From the NCBI RefSeq assembly GCF_003385955.1, contig NZ_QRDW01000001.1, positions 248,001 through 312,000 of the forward strand: 64,000 nt of DNA. The letters run 5' to 3'. The notes beneath the pieces are model-generated. The model searched no databases. It saw only the letters and a list, made by a program, of their open reading frames with translations, and was not told the origin of the DNA. Both the position numbers and the translations under genes were made by a program. Every line of letters begins with the position of its first letter. Positions within the stretch are counted from its first letter, which is position 1. Below are positions 26,326-35,221 of this stretch, in pieces. The stretch is from Aestuariispira insulae. GTDB lineage: Bacteria; Pseudomonadota; Alphaproteobacteria; UBA8366; Aestuariispiraceae.

Positions 26326-26802
26326 TTGAACAACAACCTACATATCCGCATCGCACTCCCTGAAGATGCGTTCCAACTCGCTCCCAATCTCCGGGAAGCA
26401 GACAAACAAGAAGTCATCACCTCAACAGGCAAAGATCCATTGAAGGTTATCCAGGAGTCCCTAGAGATCTCCTCAGAGGCATACTCAATCGTTAGCCCTG
26501 AAGGTCAGGTGATCGGTATCTTTGGCCTCTGTGCCGTCCCTGATGGCTCTCTGGGTATCCCCTGGCTACTAGCCTCTCCTGAGATCCTCAAACATCGACG
26601 TCATTTCCTGAGTGAGTGCCGGGGCTGGATCGAACGGTTCCAAGACAAGCATAATGTCCTGGCCAACTGTGTTGATGCCCGAAACACTATCAGCATTCGG
26701 TGGCTTGAATGGTGTGGCTTCCAAAAGGTTCAAACCCATCAGTCATGGGGCCTGAGCAACCTACCATTCCATGAATACGCAAAGGTTCGCGCCCATGTGT
26801 GA
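26326..26802 (+). CDS. T7 gp13-like internal virion protein (DUF2833, GNAT-like fold)
   Basis: The 158-residue product matches the DUF2833 family of podoviruses, the group of T7 gp13 (internal virion protein A). The signature is VIGIFGLCAVPDGSLGIPWLLAS, with ILKHRRHFLSECRGWI and CVDARNTISIRWLEWCGF further on, the pattern of an acetyltransferase-like fold. The start codon in the frame is a TTG (26326) just after AAAGAACTTGAA. In T7-like phages this gene lies before the gp14 gene, as here. No other virion genes accompany the pair. Confidence 0.82.
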   Translation: MNNNLHIRIALPEDAFQLAPNLREADKQEVITSTGKDPLKVIQESLEISSEAYSIVSPEGQVIGIFGLCAVPDGSLGIPWLLASPEILKHRRHFLSECRGWIERFQDKHNVLANCVDARNTISIRWLEWCGFQKVQTHQSWGLSNLPFHEYAKVRAHV

Positions 26803-27403
26803 AGCCTCTTCACTGTTCGCGGCCTCCCTGGCTCTCTCTGCTGCGACGTCAGCGGTCAGTTATTCAGCCCAGAAGCAACAGACCGATGCGATTAACGCCC
26901 AGAAGGCATACAACAGGGAACAGTCCACCAAGAACTACAACTCCAAGATAGCCCAGTTGCAGGCCCAAGAGATCGAGGCTCAGGACGCGGCCTTGGTGGA
27001 CAAGATGCAGAACAAGACGATGACCCTTCAAGAACAAGCATCCGCTGAGGTTGCCGCCCTAGAGTCTGGTGCCGGTGGGTCGGTCTATGATGTCCTCATG
27101 GCAGACTTCGACCGCTCAATGGGTAACTTCGACCGTATGACAGACGCGAACGTCCAACGAGAGGTCCTGGGTCTTCAGAACCAGAAAGAAGCCGCCTATG
27201 CCCAACACCAGTCCGAATACATGGCTAACGCTCCGGTTTCTGGACCGTCTGCCGCTGGTGCAGTCCTTCAAGTCGCTGTTGATGGGTTTGGGGCATACAA
27301 CCAATACCTCAAGGCTCCGACCAAGAAGACCACTAGCACGTTGACCGGCTCCCAGAAGAAATACGGGGTTGGTTACGGACATCATGGTGAGATGGGGTTC
27401 TAA
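26795..27403 (+). CDS. T7 gp14-like internal virion protein B
   Basis: ATG 26795 overlaps the end of the gp13-like gene by 8 bp, the compact spacing of phage genes. The 202-residue product starts MCEASSLFAASLALSAATSA, a short hydrophobic segment after Met-Cys as in T7 gp14, followed by a long helical, glutamine- and alanine-rich region (about 25-150) and a C-terminal lysine/threonine/glycine tail. T7 gp14 is ejected with gp15 and gp16 to build the DNA-ejection channel in the host envelope. No gp15 or gp16 relatives are present, so the protein might act with a helper phage or be a remnant. Assignment rests on layout and gene order more than identity. Confidence 0.65.
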   Translation: MCEASSLFAASLALSAATSAVSYSAQKQQTDAINAQKAYNREQSTKNYNSKIAQLQAQEIEAQDAALVDKMQNKTMTLQEQASAEVAALESGAGGSVYDVLMADFDRSMGNFDRMTDANVQREVLGLQNQKEAAYAQHQSEYMANAPVSGPSAAGAVLQVAVDGFGAYNQYLKAPTKKTTSTLTGSQKKYGVGYGHHGEMGF

Positions 27404-27430
27404 GCCGAACGCCAAAGCCTGACCGAGATG

Positions 27431-27467
27431 AAGGGACCAATAGGAAGGTAAATCCCGTTGGTCCCTT
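27431..27467 (+). terminator. hairpin downstream of the T7-like gene pair
   Basis: A perfect 10-bp inverted repeat (AAGGGACCAA, 17-nt loop, TTGGTCCCTT) lies 28 bp after the gp14-like stop. No long T-run follows, so it may be a terminator or an mRNA-stabilising hairpin. Confidence 0.5.
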
Positions 27468-27471
27468 CCCG

Positions 27472-27639
27472 TCAGATGCTCAAGCTTGTTATGACACCGA
27501 CAAAGCCAATCGCAACGGTGACTATCAGTGTAACGAAAAGGTACCGATTGATCCTGGCAGTATGAGCGATACCGTCAGCTATTAGGTTTAACTGAGCGGT
27601 CTTCTGTTCAAGTAAACTAATCACATGAGTAACAAGCAA
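27472..27639 (-). CDS. possible small single-pass membrane protein
   Basis: A frame with a TTG start at 27639 (or GTG at 27624) would encode 55 (or 50) residues: an amphipathic helix (LLEQKTAQLNLIADGIAH), then a hydrophobic segment (YLFVTLIVTVAIGFVGVITS). It is in the same frame as the preceding 73-residue gene, after its TAG-TGA double stop. No ribosome site is evident, so the call is tentative. The protein-like pattern of a helix followed by a membrane segment is the main support. Confidence 0.35.
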   Translation of the reverse strand: MLVTHVISLLEQKTAQLNLIADGIAHTARINRYLFVTLIVTVAIGFVGVITSLSI

Positions 27640-27669
27640 CCTAGCTGTTTCGGATCTATTATTCGATCA

Positions 27670-27891
27670 CTAATAAGATTCTCTGCTACTCTCATGTATT
27701 TCCAGAAGCTCCTTGAGGTTTTCAATCCCTTTGGCTGTGAAAGCCGGAGTATATTTATCATTACAGCCGTGAACATGTATGAAACCATCTTCCGGTTCTA
27801 GTTCGAGACTAGTTTCCGCAATCCTGTCAGGGTGTTGGTTCAGGAGTTCTGCTACATAGGCAAGCGTAAACACAGATGTAACAGCGGCCAT
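27670..27891 (-). CDS. small protein of unknown function
   Basis: The 73-residue product (MAAVTSVFTLAYVAELLNQH...) has an N-terminal helix, an acidic middle (LELEPEDGF), then IHVHGCNDKYTPAFTAKGI and a C-terminal helix. It ends with TAG followed at once by TGA in frame. It lies 51 bp upstream of the integrase 3' end on the same strand; the integrase would be transcribed first. Small genes at this spot are often excisionases, but this one lacks a recognisable helix-turn-helix. Family not recognised. Confidence 0.5.
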   Translation of the reverse strand: MAAVTSVFTLAYVAELLNQHPDRIAETSLELEPEDGFIHVHGCNDKYTPAFTAKGIENLKELLEIHESSRESY

Positions 27892-27942
27892 AATCGTTTA
27901 TTCTCCCCGTATTTTCTCGTTCACCGTGACCGGACCAGCGCC

Positions 27943-29661
27943 TTACATCAGGTGTGCCAGATCCAGTCCAGCATAGCTGATCTTCTTCATGTTTTCATTT
28001 AGTACCTTCAGCGAATGCCCAGAACCATATCGCCCGGACATACCAGTTTCCACATGACCTTGAATGGCGTCCATCACATCCTTTGAAACCCCGCCTTCCC
28101 TACAAGCATCCTCAAAGTTATGCCTGAAGGAATGGAATGATATCTTGTTATGTTTCAGTTTGTGGACCGTAAGGAATCTTGAGAAGTGCTTGGAAAACGG
28201 TGAAGACCAGTACCCATCATTCCCTTTCTTGATCTCTGGGAACAATCGGTCATTTTTGGCTTTCCTCATCTTTTCAACATGCTTCAAGAAACCCAGCTCA
28301 ATGAGTGTCGGATGAACAGGAATCTTGCGTTTGCTCCCCGCCGTTTTCAGGGTCTTGTCATCGCTATCCGTATTCATATCAAGATATAGGATACCGTCCT
28401 GTTCCCTCACATCGTTCACATGTAACTGGATGATCTCACCCGCCCTAGCCCCTGTGAACAGACCTATGAGGGGAATCCAGTAGATCCCTTTGTCATTTGG
28501 TATCAACGAACCCGGATCTTTCCATGACGATTGCGACTTGCAGCCGGTATATATGGGAGTCTTGAAGATCGTGTTGAGTTCATTGACGGTAAACGGTAAT
28601 CGCTCGTCTCGAATATTCCGTTTGTTCTTCACCTTCAGTCCTTTAAACGGACTCGGGGTACAATCATCATAGTTCGCCTCCCCCCATGTCCAGAAAGACC
28701 CAATGAACCCCATAAGCTTGTTGGCGTTGGTGTCAGACATTGGTGTCATATTCGACTCCCTAGCCTTCTCAGCAGCTTCCTGAATGGTCAGAGACTTCAA
28801 AGCGGGGTGCTTCACCCAATTAGCCGGTAATGCCGTCAGGATGGCCTTAAAAGCACGCCCATCAGCCTTGGAATAGTCAGAGATAGGCTTATCTCCAATG
28901 ACCTCAAGGAAGTGCCCCATCCAAATCGTATGCTCCCGCTCAATTTTTGGCCTCCATGCGCCCCGAGACTTTTCCGCTATCCATTCCTTGGAAGCCTGAG
29001 ACAAAAGAGGCAGATTGTTATTTGAAACAGGTTGGCTATCAGGAAATTCAGGAGTCTCAATTATATCGCCCTTGTTCCTTGCCCTACGTATTTCATTGGC
29101 TTTGATGTACCCCGCCTGAAGCTTGCGGGCCAGTTGTCTAATACTGGGGGAATCGGGGTCGATCTCAATTCCCATACCACCAATCCAGTCTTCCGCCTCT
29201 GCCAGATAGAAGCTGTCCACCTTGCCTCTCGCATGGTAATGACGGGCATTCATATCCCATTCGTCGATTTCTTCCTCGTATTCCTCAAAGGTAGGAACGG
29301 GTAGTTCTGGCAGTTCATCGTCATCAGGATCAAAGAACCCACCCTCTCGAACGTCATCATCTTCCGCCAACATACTCGCATAGTACAACTCAGCAGCTTG
29401 CGCCATTTGTTCAGCCGTCAGCTCCTTTACGGGCGGGTTCTTCTTTCGGTGCAACCCCAAACGATGGGACTCAAACAAAGCATCTACCCTTGCGGCCTCA
29501 ATACGAACCAACCGCATTGCTTCGGCCCTATCTTTTGTCCTGAGTGAGGAGACCTCTTCGGTCTTTGGGTACGAATCCTTGATATCAATCGGCACGGCGG
29601 CACGGTGATAATAGGTTGCTCCACGGCGATATAAACGGGGGTGTCCAGTCATCTTCTCCAT
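27943..29661 (-). CDS. tyrosine integrase of the island
   Basis: The 572-residue protein is a long site-specific integrase. It opens with the short beta region RLYRRGATYYHRAAVP typical of integrases annotated with DUF6538, and has an acidic middle segment. The catalytic domain starts near 355. Catalytic residues are Arg406 (FTGARAGEI), His510 and Arg513 (FHSFRHNFEDA), His536 (IQGHVE) and Tyr545 (SGRYGSG). ATG 29661 is used; ATG 29652 and an upstream TTG (29682) are alternatives. The gene reads away from the tRNA-Ser into which the element is inserted, and a candidate arm site (29666-29678) lies at its start. It should catalyse integration and excision at the 29-bp core. Confidence 0.94.
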   Translation of the reverse strand: MEKMTGHPRLYRRGATYYHRAAVPIDIKDSYPKTEEVSSLRTKDRAEAMRLVRIEAARVDALFESHRLGLHRKKNPPVKELTAEQMAQAAELYYASMLAEDDDVREGGFFDPDDDELPELPVPTFEEYEEEIDEWDMNARHYHARGKVDSFYLAEAEDWIGGMGIEIDPDSPSIRQLARKLQAGYIKANEIRRARNKGDIIETPEFPDSQPVSNNNLPLLSQASKEWIAEKSRGAWRPKIEREHTIWMGHFLEVIGDKPISDYSKADGRAFKAILTALPANWVKHPALKSLTIQEAAEKARESNMTPMSDTNANKLMGFIGSFWTWGEANYDDCTPSPFKGLKVKNKRNIRDERLPFTVNELNTIFKTPIYTGCKSQSSWKDPGSLIPNDKGIYWIPLIGLFTGARAGEIIQLHVNDVREQDGILYLDMNTDSDDKTLKTAGSKRKIPVHPTLIELGFLKHVEKMRKAKNDRLFPEIKKGNDGYWSSPFSKHFSRFLTVHKLKHNKISFHSFRHNFEDACREGGVSKDVMDAIQGHVETGMSGRYGSGHSLKVLNENMKKISYAGLDLAHLM

Positions 29662-29665
29662 GTCC

Positions 29666-29678
29666 TCACTGTAACAGT
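29666..29678. repeat. candidate integrase arm-type site, right end
   Basis: TCACTGTAACAGT, identical to 15974-15986. It sits directly before the integrase start, so it could also serve autoregulation. Confidence 0.4.
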
Positions 29679-29697
29679 CCAATGGAACAACGGGAAG

Positions 29698-29743
29698 AAA
29701 AAAGCCCCGGAAACCAGCTAGTTACTGACTTCACAGGGCTTTT
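29698..29743 (-). terminator. element-borne replacement terminator for tRNA-Ser
   Basis: On the minus strand AAAAGCCC and GGGCTTTT (8 bp, 28-nt loop) end in six T's, directly after the tRNA gene. The proximal arm includes bases of the 29-bp repeat; the rest is island DNA. It takes over the task of the native terminator now stranded at 15846-15876. Confidence 0.6.
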
Positions 29744-29767
29744 CGAAATCTGGCGGAGAGACCGGGA
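29739..29767. repeat. right attachment-site repeat (29 bp), overlapping tRNA-Ser 3' end
   Basis: Identical to 15872-15900. Bases 29751-29767 are the final 17 bases of the tRNA gene including encoded CCA. Confidence 0.9.
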
Positions 29768-29839
29768 CTCGAACCCGGGCATGATTGTTACACCATGACG
29801 GATTAGCAATCCGCTGCATTACCGCTCTGCCACCTCTCC
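29751..29839 (-). tRNA. tRNA-Ser(GCT)
   Basis: The 89-nt gene folds as a class II tRNA with a long variable arm. The acceptor stem pairs GGAGAGG with TCTCTCC, the discriminator is G and CCA is encoded. The anticodon loop TTGCTAA is held by GCGGA/TCCGT, giving anticodon GCT (serine codons AGC/AGU). The T-arm holds GGTTCGAGTCC. It is the integration target of the island; the tRNA is intact. Confidence 0.97.
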
Positions 29840-29874
29840 AGATGGCCAAGGGATATTCCCTCGGTGCAGGCGCG

Positions 29875-29903
29875 TTAGTATCGCTCACGGGGGCTGCTGT
29901 CAA
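29875..29903 (-). promoter_or_regulatory. candidate promoter of tRNA-Ser
   Basis: On the minus strand TTGACA (29903-29898) and TACTAA (29880-29875) are 17 bp apart, about 35 bp upstream of the tRNA 5' end. The -35 is perfect, the -10 weak. Confidence 0.45.
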
Positions 29904-29969
29904 TGGCCAGATTTGATCTTATTGCGATTTTATGACTGCGGATCAACAACAGGCTCTGTTTCCCGGCAT

Positions 29970-30605
29970 TCAGTCCGGAACGGCCATTCCCTGAACCACC
30001 GCCGGGCGGGTGCCGACCACCTCGAACCAGCGCCTGGCATTGGGATAATCGGCCCAGTCGATTCCCTGCCATTCCCAACGCGCGATCCAGGGATAAGTGG
30101 CGATATCCGCAATCGTATAATCCCGGCCCGCCAGATAATCCGTTTCGGCAAGCCGTTGATCGAGAACGGAATAAAGCCGCTTTGCCTCATTGCTGTAGCG
30201 CTCGATCGCGTAAGGGATCTCTTCTTTAGCAAATTTCCGGAAATGATGGGCCTGGCCCAGAAACGGACCGATACCGCCCATCTGCCACATCAACCATTGC
30301 ATCACTTCAAAGCGAGACCGGGGCGTGACCGGCATGAAGCGGCCGGTTTTTTCCGCCAGGTAAAACAGGATCGCCCCACTTTCAAACAGGGAGAGCGGCT
30401 CGCCGCCGGGGCCCGCGGGATCGATAATTGCCGGGATCTTGTTATTGGGGCTGATTTTCAGGAAAGCCGGGCCGAACTGTTCGTCCTTGAGAATATCAAC
30501 CGAATGCACCTCGTAAGGGAGGCCGCATTCCTCCAGCATGATGGAAACCTTGCGACCATTGGGGGTTCCCCATGTATAGAGCTGAATCGGCTCACGTTGC
30601 CCCAT
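29970..30605 (-). CDS. yfcG: glutathione S-transferase family protein, YfcG-like
   Basis: From ATG 30605 (GGGGAGG nine bases upstream) the 211-residue protein follows E. coli YfcG closely: LYTWGTPNGRKVSIMLEE at the start, RISPNNKIPAI-type segment KISPNNKIPAII, EPLSLFESGAILFYLAEKTG, and the C-terminal domain WLMWQMGGIGPFLGQAHHF with YTIADIATYPW. YfcG is a Nu-class GST with disulfide-bond reductase activity using glutathione. The TPNG segment with its Asn replaces the usual catalytic Ser/Cys. The gene is the first chromosomal gene beyond the tRNA and diverges from the MFS transporter. Confidence 0.93.
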   Translation of the reverse strand: MGQREPIQLYTWGTPNGRKVSIMLEECGLPYEVHSVDILKDEQFGPAFLKISPNNKIPAIIDPAGPGGEPLSLFESGAILFYLAEKTGRFMPVTPRSRFEVMQWLMWQMGGIGPFLGQAHHFRKFAKEEIPYAIERYSNEAKRLYSVLDQRLAETDYLAGRDYTIADIATYPWIARWEWQGIDWADYPNARRWFEVVGTRPAVVQGMAVPD

Positions 30606-30856
30606 CTTACTTATCCTCCCCATTCGGTCAGGTCGCTGTCCACTATCAAGAATTTAGCGGTTGGGCGCGACTATATCCCAAGCTTCGCCCAGAGTGATAG
30701 CTAAGTTTGAAAAAAAGGTTAACCGCGCGAATTGGATAAAAACCTGGCGCATTTTCGTTGACGCCCACCGCCTTTTTCCTGCTAAAGGGCTAGGAGACCG
30801 GCAATACCGTCGGCCATACAGACAGTCCTCCCGCCCGGAGGGAGCGGAGCACCAGC

Positions 30857-32134
30857 ATGTTAAGAGCGTATCAGGCCGTCCTGACCATCATCCTCAGCGC
30901 CGCCATCGTTGCCTGCGGCAATGGCATGATGGGCACCTATGTGCCGATCCGCCTGAAGGAAGGCGGGTATGGTCCAGAACAGGTGATGATTGCTGTGATC
31001 TGTTTTGCGGCTGGCATGCTGGCCTCATGCCTGCTGAGCGGTTATCTGATCCGCCGGGTCGGCCATATAAGGGCGTTCGCCGCCTTTGCCAGCATTTCCG
31101 GGTTGGTCATGCTGGCCATGTCCTGGCAGATCAGTCTGGAGGGCTGGGCCGGACTGCGCTTTGTTCACGGCTTTACCTCTAACGCCATATTCATGATCGT
31201 GCAAAGCTGGTTGAATGAGCGGACAGAAAGCCGGTTCCGCGGCCAGATCATGGCCTTCTTCTATGTGATGTACACTCTCTCATATGGCGGTGGCGCCCTG
31301 ATCCTGACCGGGGTCGATGTCACCACCACCGGGCCGTTGATGATCGGCTGTGCGCTTTATCTCGCCGCCATAGTACCCATGTCGACCACACGGGTCGAAG
31401 CCCCCAGTCTGCCCAGCCGGATCTCCATCGATCTGGTCAAGGTTTACCGATTGTCGCCGGTCGGCCTGGTCGGTGCCTTTGTTTCCGGCGCGGTCGGTAT
31501 GGGCCTGCAAGGGTCCGGCGCGGTTTACGCCGGGCTTCTGGGCCTGGCACCTGCCGCCATCTCTCTCTTGATGTTCAGCACCCAGGCCGGCAACCTGGTC
31601 ATCCAGTGGCCGCTGGGGTTTCTCTCTGACAGGTTGGACCGCCGGTATGTGTTGGTCGGCACTGGCCTGGCGGTTTCGGCCCTGACCATCTTCATCAGCG
31701 GCCTGAGCGGCGAGACCTTCCTCATTCTGGCCATCGCCTTTGCCGCGCTTGGCGGCTGCTCAGAGTCGATTTATTCCATCTCCGCCGCCCACGCCAATGA
31801 CTGGGCCGATGAAGATGATTATGTGACCCTGTCCAGCACGATCCTGATTGTCTGGTCGGTCGGCGCGCTCAGCGGACCGATTGCCATCACCCCGCTGCTC
31901 GGCTGGTTGGGACCGGTCGGCCTTCCGCTCTATTGTGGTGTCGTTGCCGCTGCCTTCGCACTCTTTGCCCTTTGGCGCCTGACCGCCCGCGCCCAACCGC
32001 CCGAGGCCGATCAGGAACAGTTCCAAGCCCTTGCCCCCGCCCCGGCCAGTACTGATCTGGCCTGGAACGAGGAAGAAACGCCTGAACCGGTGATTGAATC
32101 AGAACCGGCTATTGAATCAGCTGATAAACCGTGA
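30857..32134 (+). CDS. MFS transporter (YcaD-like)
   Basis: The 425-residue protein has 12 predicted membrane helices and ends with a 45-residue acidic, proline- and alanine-rich cytosolic tail (EEETPEPVIESEPAIES). The pattern GTYVPIRLKEGGYGPEQVMI near the N terminus, SWLNERTESRFRGQIMAFFY after helix 4 and GNLVIQWPLGFLSDRLDRR in the central loop match the YcaD/MFS_1 subgroup. The substrate is unknown. Its 3' end overlaps the convergent binding-protein gene by 26 bp. Confidence 0.88.
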   Translation: MLRAYQAVLTIILSAAIVACGNGMMGTYVPIRLKEGGYGPEQVMIAVICFAAGMLASCLLSGYLIRRVGHIRAFAAFASISGLVMLAMSWQISLEGWAGLRFVHGFTSNAIFMIVQSWLNERTESRFRGQIMAFFYVMYTLSYGGGALILTGVDVTTTGPLMIGCALYLAAIVPMSTTRVEAPSLPSRISIDLVKVYRLSPVGLVGAFVSGAVGMGLQGSGAVYAGLLGLAPAAISLLMFSTQAGNLVIQWPLGFLSDRLDRRYVLVGTGLAVSALTIFISGLSGETFLILAIAFAALGGCSESIYSISAAHANDWADEDDYVTLSSTILIVWSVGALSGPIAITPLLGWLGPVGLPLYCGVVAAAFALFALWRLTARAQPPEADQEQFQALAPAPASTDLAWNEEETPEPVIESEPAIESADKP

Positions 32135-32864
32135 GCGCCTGATAAGTGCCGTCTTCTTTCATCGCACGCAAAGTCGCATCCACCCGGTCGCGCAGGTTGG
32201 CAAGGCGGTTTTTCTTTGAAAAGGCGATATAGCTCGGCACACTCTGCAAAGGCGGCTGCAATTCCCGCACCTGATCGGAAACACCCAGACTACGGAAGCG
32301 ATAGATTCCGCCCAGACGGTTGAACACCACAACATCCGCCCGGCCATTCATCAAAAGGCGGATCACCGTATCGCCATCGCTGACCCGGTGAATATTGGCA
32401 ATGGTCCCGTCTGTGACCGCCCGGTCAAAGGCCTGGCCATAGCTGACCCCATGCCGGGCAGCAAATTGTTGGTCGGCCAGGTCCGCCAGGGTGGCATAAG
32501 TTTCGATCTTAGAAGTATTGCGCACAAATAAGGAGACTTCCTGCGGCATCAGCACTTCGGAGGAATAATCCAGAAAAGCTTCCCGCTCCGACGTGCGATA
32601 GGCGGTGAAAATGGCATCGGCATTGCCCAACTCCACCATTTTCAGTGATCGCGCCCAGGGAAAAGACTGGATTTCAATATCCTCGTCGAGACGCCGAAAC
32701 ACCTCACGCACCACATTAACAGCAAGTCCCCGGGCTTCACCATCTTCCATATATTCATAAGGCGGATAATCAAGCGTCACCAGCAGAAGCCTGGCGGAAA
32801 CGGGTGACATGCAGCCGATCCAGACGGCCAGAAAGAGCAAAAAAGTCTTCATGCAATCCATCAT
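32109..32864 (-). CDS. periplasmic substrate-binding protein (family 3 type)
   Basis: From the ATG at 32864 the product has 251 residues. A signal peptide (KTFLLFLAVWIGCMSPVSA) is followed by an SBP_bac_3 fold: LLLVTLDYPPYEYMEDGEARGLAVNVV, a FPWARSLKMVELGNADAIFTAYRTSERE block and a C-terminal MKEDGTYQALTVYQL. There is no adjacent permease or ATPase, as is common for solitary members of this family that sense or carry amino-acid-like ligands. Several in-frame ATGs cluster at the start (32864, 32861, 32852), so the exact start is uncertain. Ligand unknown. Confidence 0.82.
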   Translation of the reverse strand: MMDCMKTFLLFLAVWIGCMSPVSARLLLVTLDYPPYEYMEDGEARGLAVNVVREVFRRLDEDIEIQSFPWARSLKMVELGNADAIFTAYRTSEREAFLDYSSEVLMPQEVSLFVRNTSKIETYATLADLADQQFAARHGVSYGQAFDRAVTDGTIANIHRVSDGDTVIRLLMNGRADVVVFNRLGGIYRFRSLGVSDQVRELQPPLQSVPSYIAFSKKNRLANLRDRVDATLRAMKEDGTYQALTVYQLIQ

Positions 32865-33089
32865 AACGCATTCGTTGCCGGAGCCAACCACCTGTTCGAA
32901 TTCCCTAGCATAATCAATTTACCGTCTGTTTTCACCATTTGAATGTCACGCCCGGGCAGAAAAATGCAGTTCGCCCCGATTTCGCACGCTATGAACTCAA
33001 AAAAACAGCATTATCGTGAATTTTGTAACGCGATTTTCACATAAACTCGATTTTCAGCATAAAAAATGCAAGGTCAAACACAACAAACC

Positions 33090-34619
<1,530 letters not shown>

Positions 34620-34649
34620 TCATCCGGCCATATTGACAAGGGGGCATCT

Positions 34650-35213
34650 ATGACATTACCGACTTTGGAGACCGAGCGTTTCTTCATCAGGCCATTGCAG
34701 GAAAGCGACCTGGACCTGATGCTTGAGATGGATACGGATCCAGAGATCATGAAGCATGTCGGCGGGGCCATGACCGAGGAAGAAGTCCGGTCCCGCCTGC
34801 CCAATTATCTACACCGGGATGAAGAGAAAATTCATGGCCAATGGTGTATTGTTTCCAAGACCGATGGGGAACGCCACGGATTGGTCCTGGTGAAGCCGAT
34901 GCCGGTGGAAGAGCCCAATGGAAGGCTGTTTGATACCATTGAGGCCAGCGGGATCGAGATCGGGTACCGACTGCGCAAAACCTCCTGGGGCAAAGGCATT
35001 GCGACCGAAGCCTCGGAACCGTTCCTGGCCCTGCAATTTGATGAAGTCGGTCTGGACCGGTTGATCGCCTGCATCGATCCGGAGAATAACGGATCACAGA
35101 ATGTATTGAAGAAACTGGGCATGCGCTATATCGGAGAGACTCCGGCCTATGGGCTGATCTTGCCGACCTTTGAAATCACCGCCGCCGAATGGCGCGCGGC
35201 CCGGAACAGTTAG
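34650..35213 (+). CDS. GNAT-family N-acetyltransferase (RimJ/RimL-like)
   Basis: The 187-residue protein begins LETERFFIRPLQESDLDLM, as in the RimJ/RimL branch, with the acetyl-CoA loop near IGYRLRKTSWGKGIATEA and the final block NNGSQNVLKKLGMRYIG. These enzymes acetylate N-terminal alanine or serine of ribosomal proteins, or small amines; the substrate here is unknown. It lies 30 bp behind guaB and 8 bp before the RNA methyltransferase gene, so it is probably co-transcribed with the purine genes. Confidence 0.88.
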   Translation: MTLPTLETERFFIRPLQESDLDLMLEMDTDPEIMKHVGGAMTEEEVRSRLPNYLHRDEEKIHGQWCIVSKTDGERHGLVLVKPMPVEEPNGRLFDTIEASGIEIGYRLRKTSWGKGIATEASEPFLALQFDEVGLDRLIACIDPENNGSQNVLKKLGMRYIGETPAYGLILPTFEITAAEWRAARNS

Positions 35214-35221
35214 GATTATAA

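Larger units (their letters stand above)
15872..29767. mobile_element. integrative element (about 13.9 kb) inserted in tRNA-Ser(GCT)
   Basis: The borders are identical 29-bp direct repeats (15872-15900 and 29739-29767). The right copy contains the last 17 bases of the tRNA-Ser gene, so insertion was in the tRNA 3' end and the element restored the tRNA. A tyrosine integrase lies beside the tRNA (27943-29661). The contents are absent from the surrounding housekeeping pattern: restriction-modification, abortive-infection protein, serine recombinase, a family-A-like polymerase with RNase HI, a second tyrosine recombinase and two T7-like virion genes. Base composition is visibly more AT-rich than the flanks, mostly in 16-22.5 kb. 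No conjugation, capsid or terminase genes are present. Classification as a phage satellite or tycheposon-like island is inference. Confidence 0.9.
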
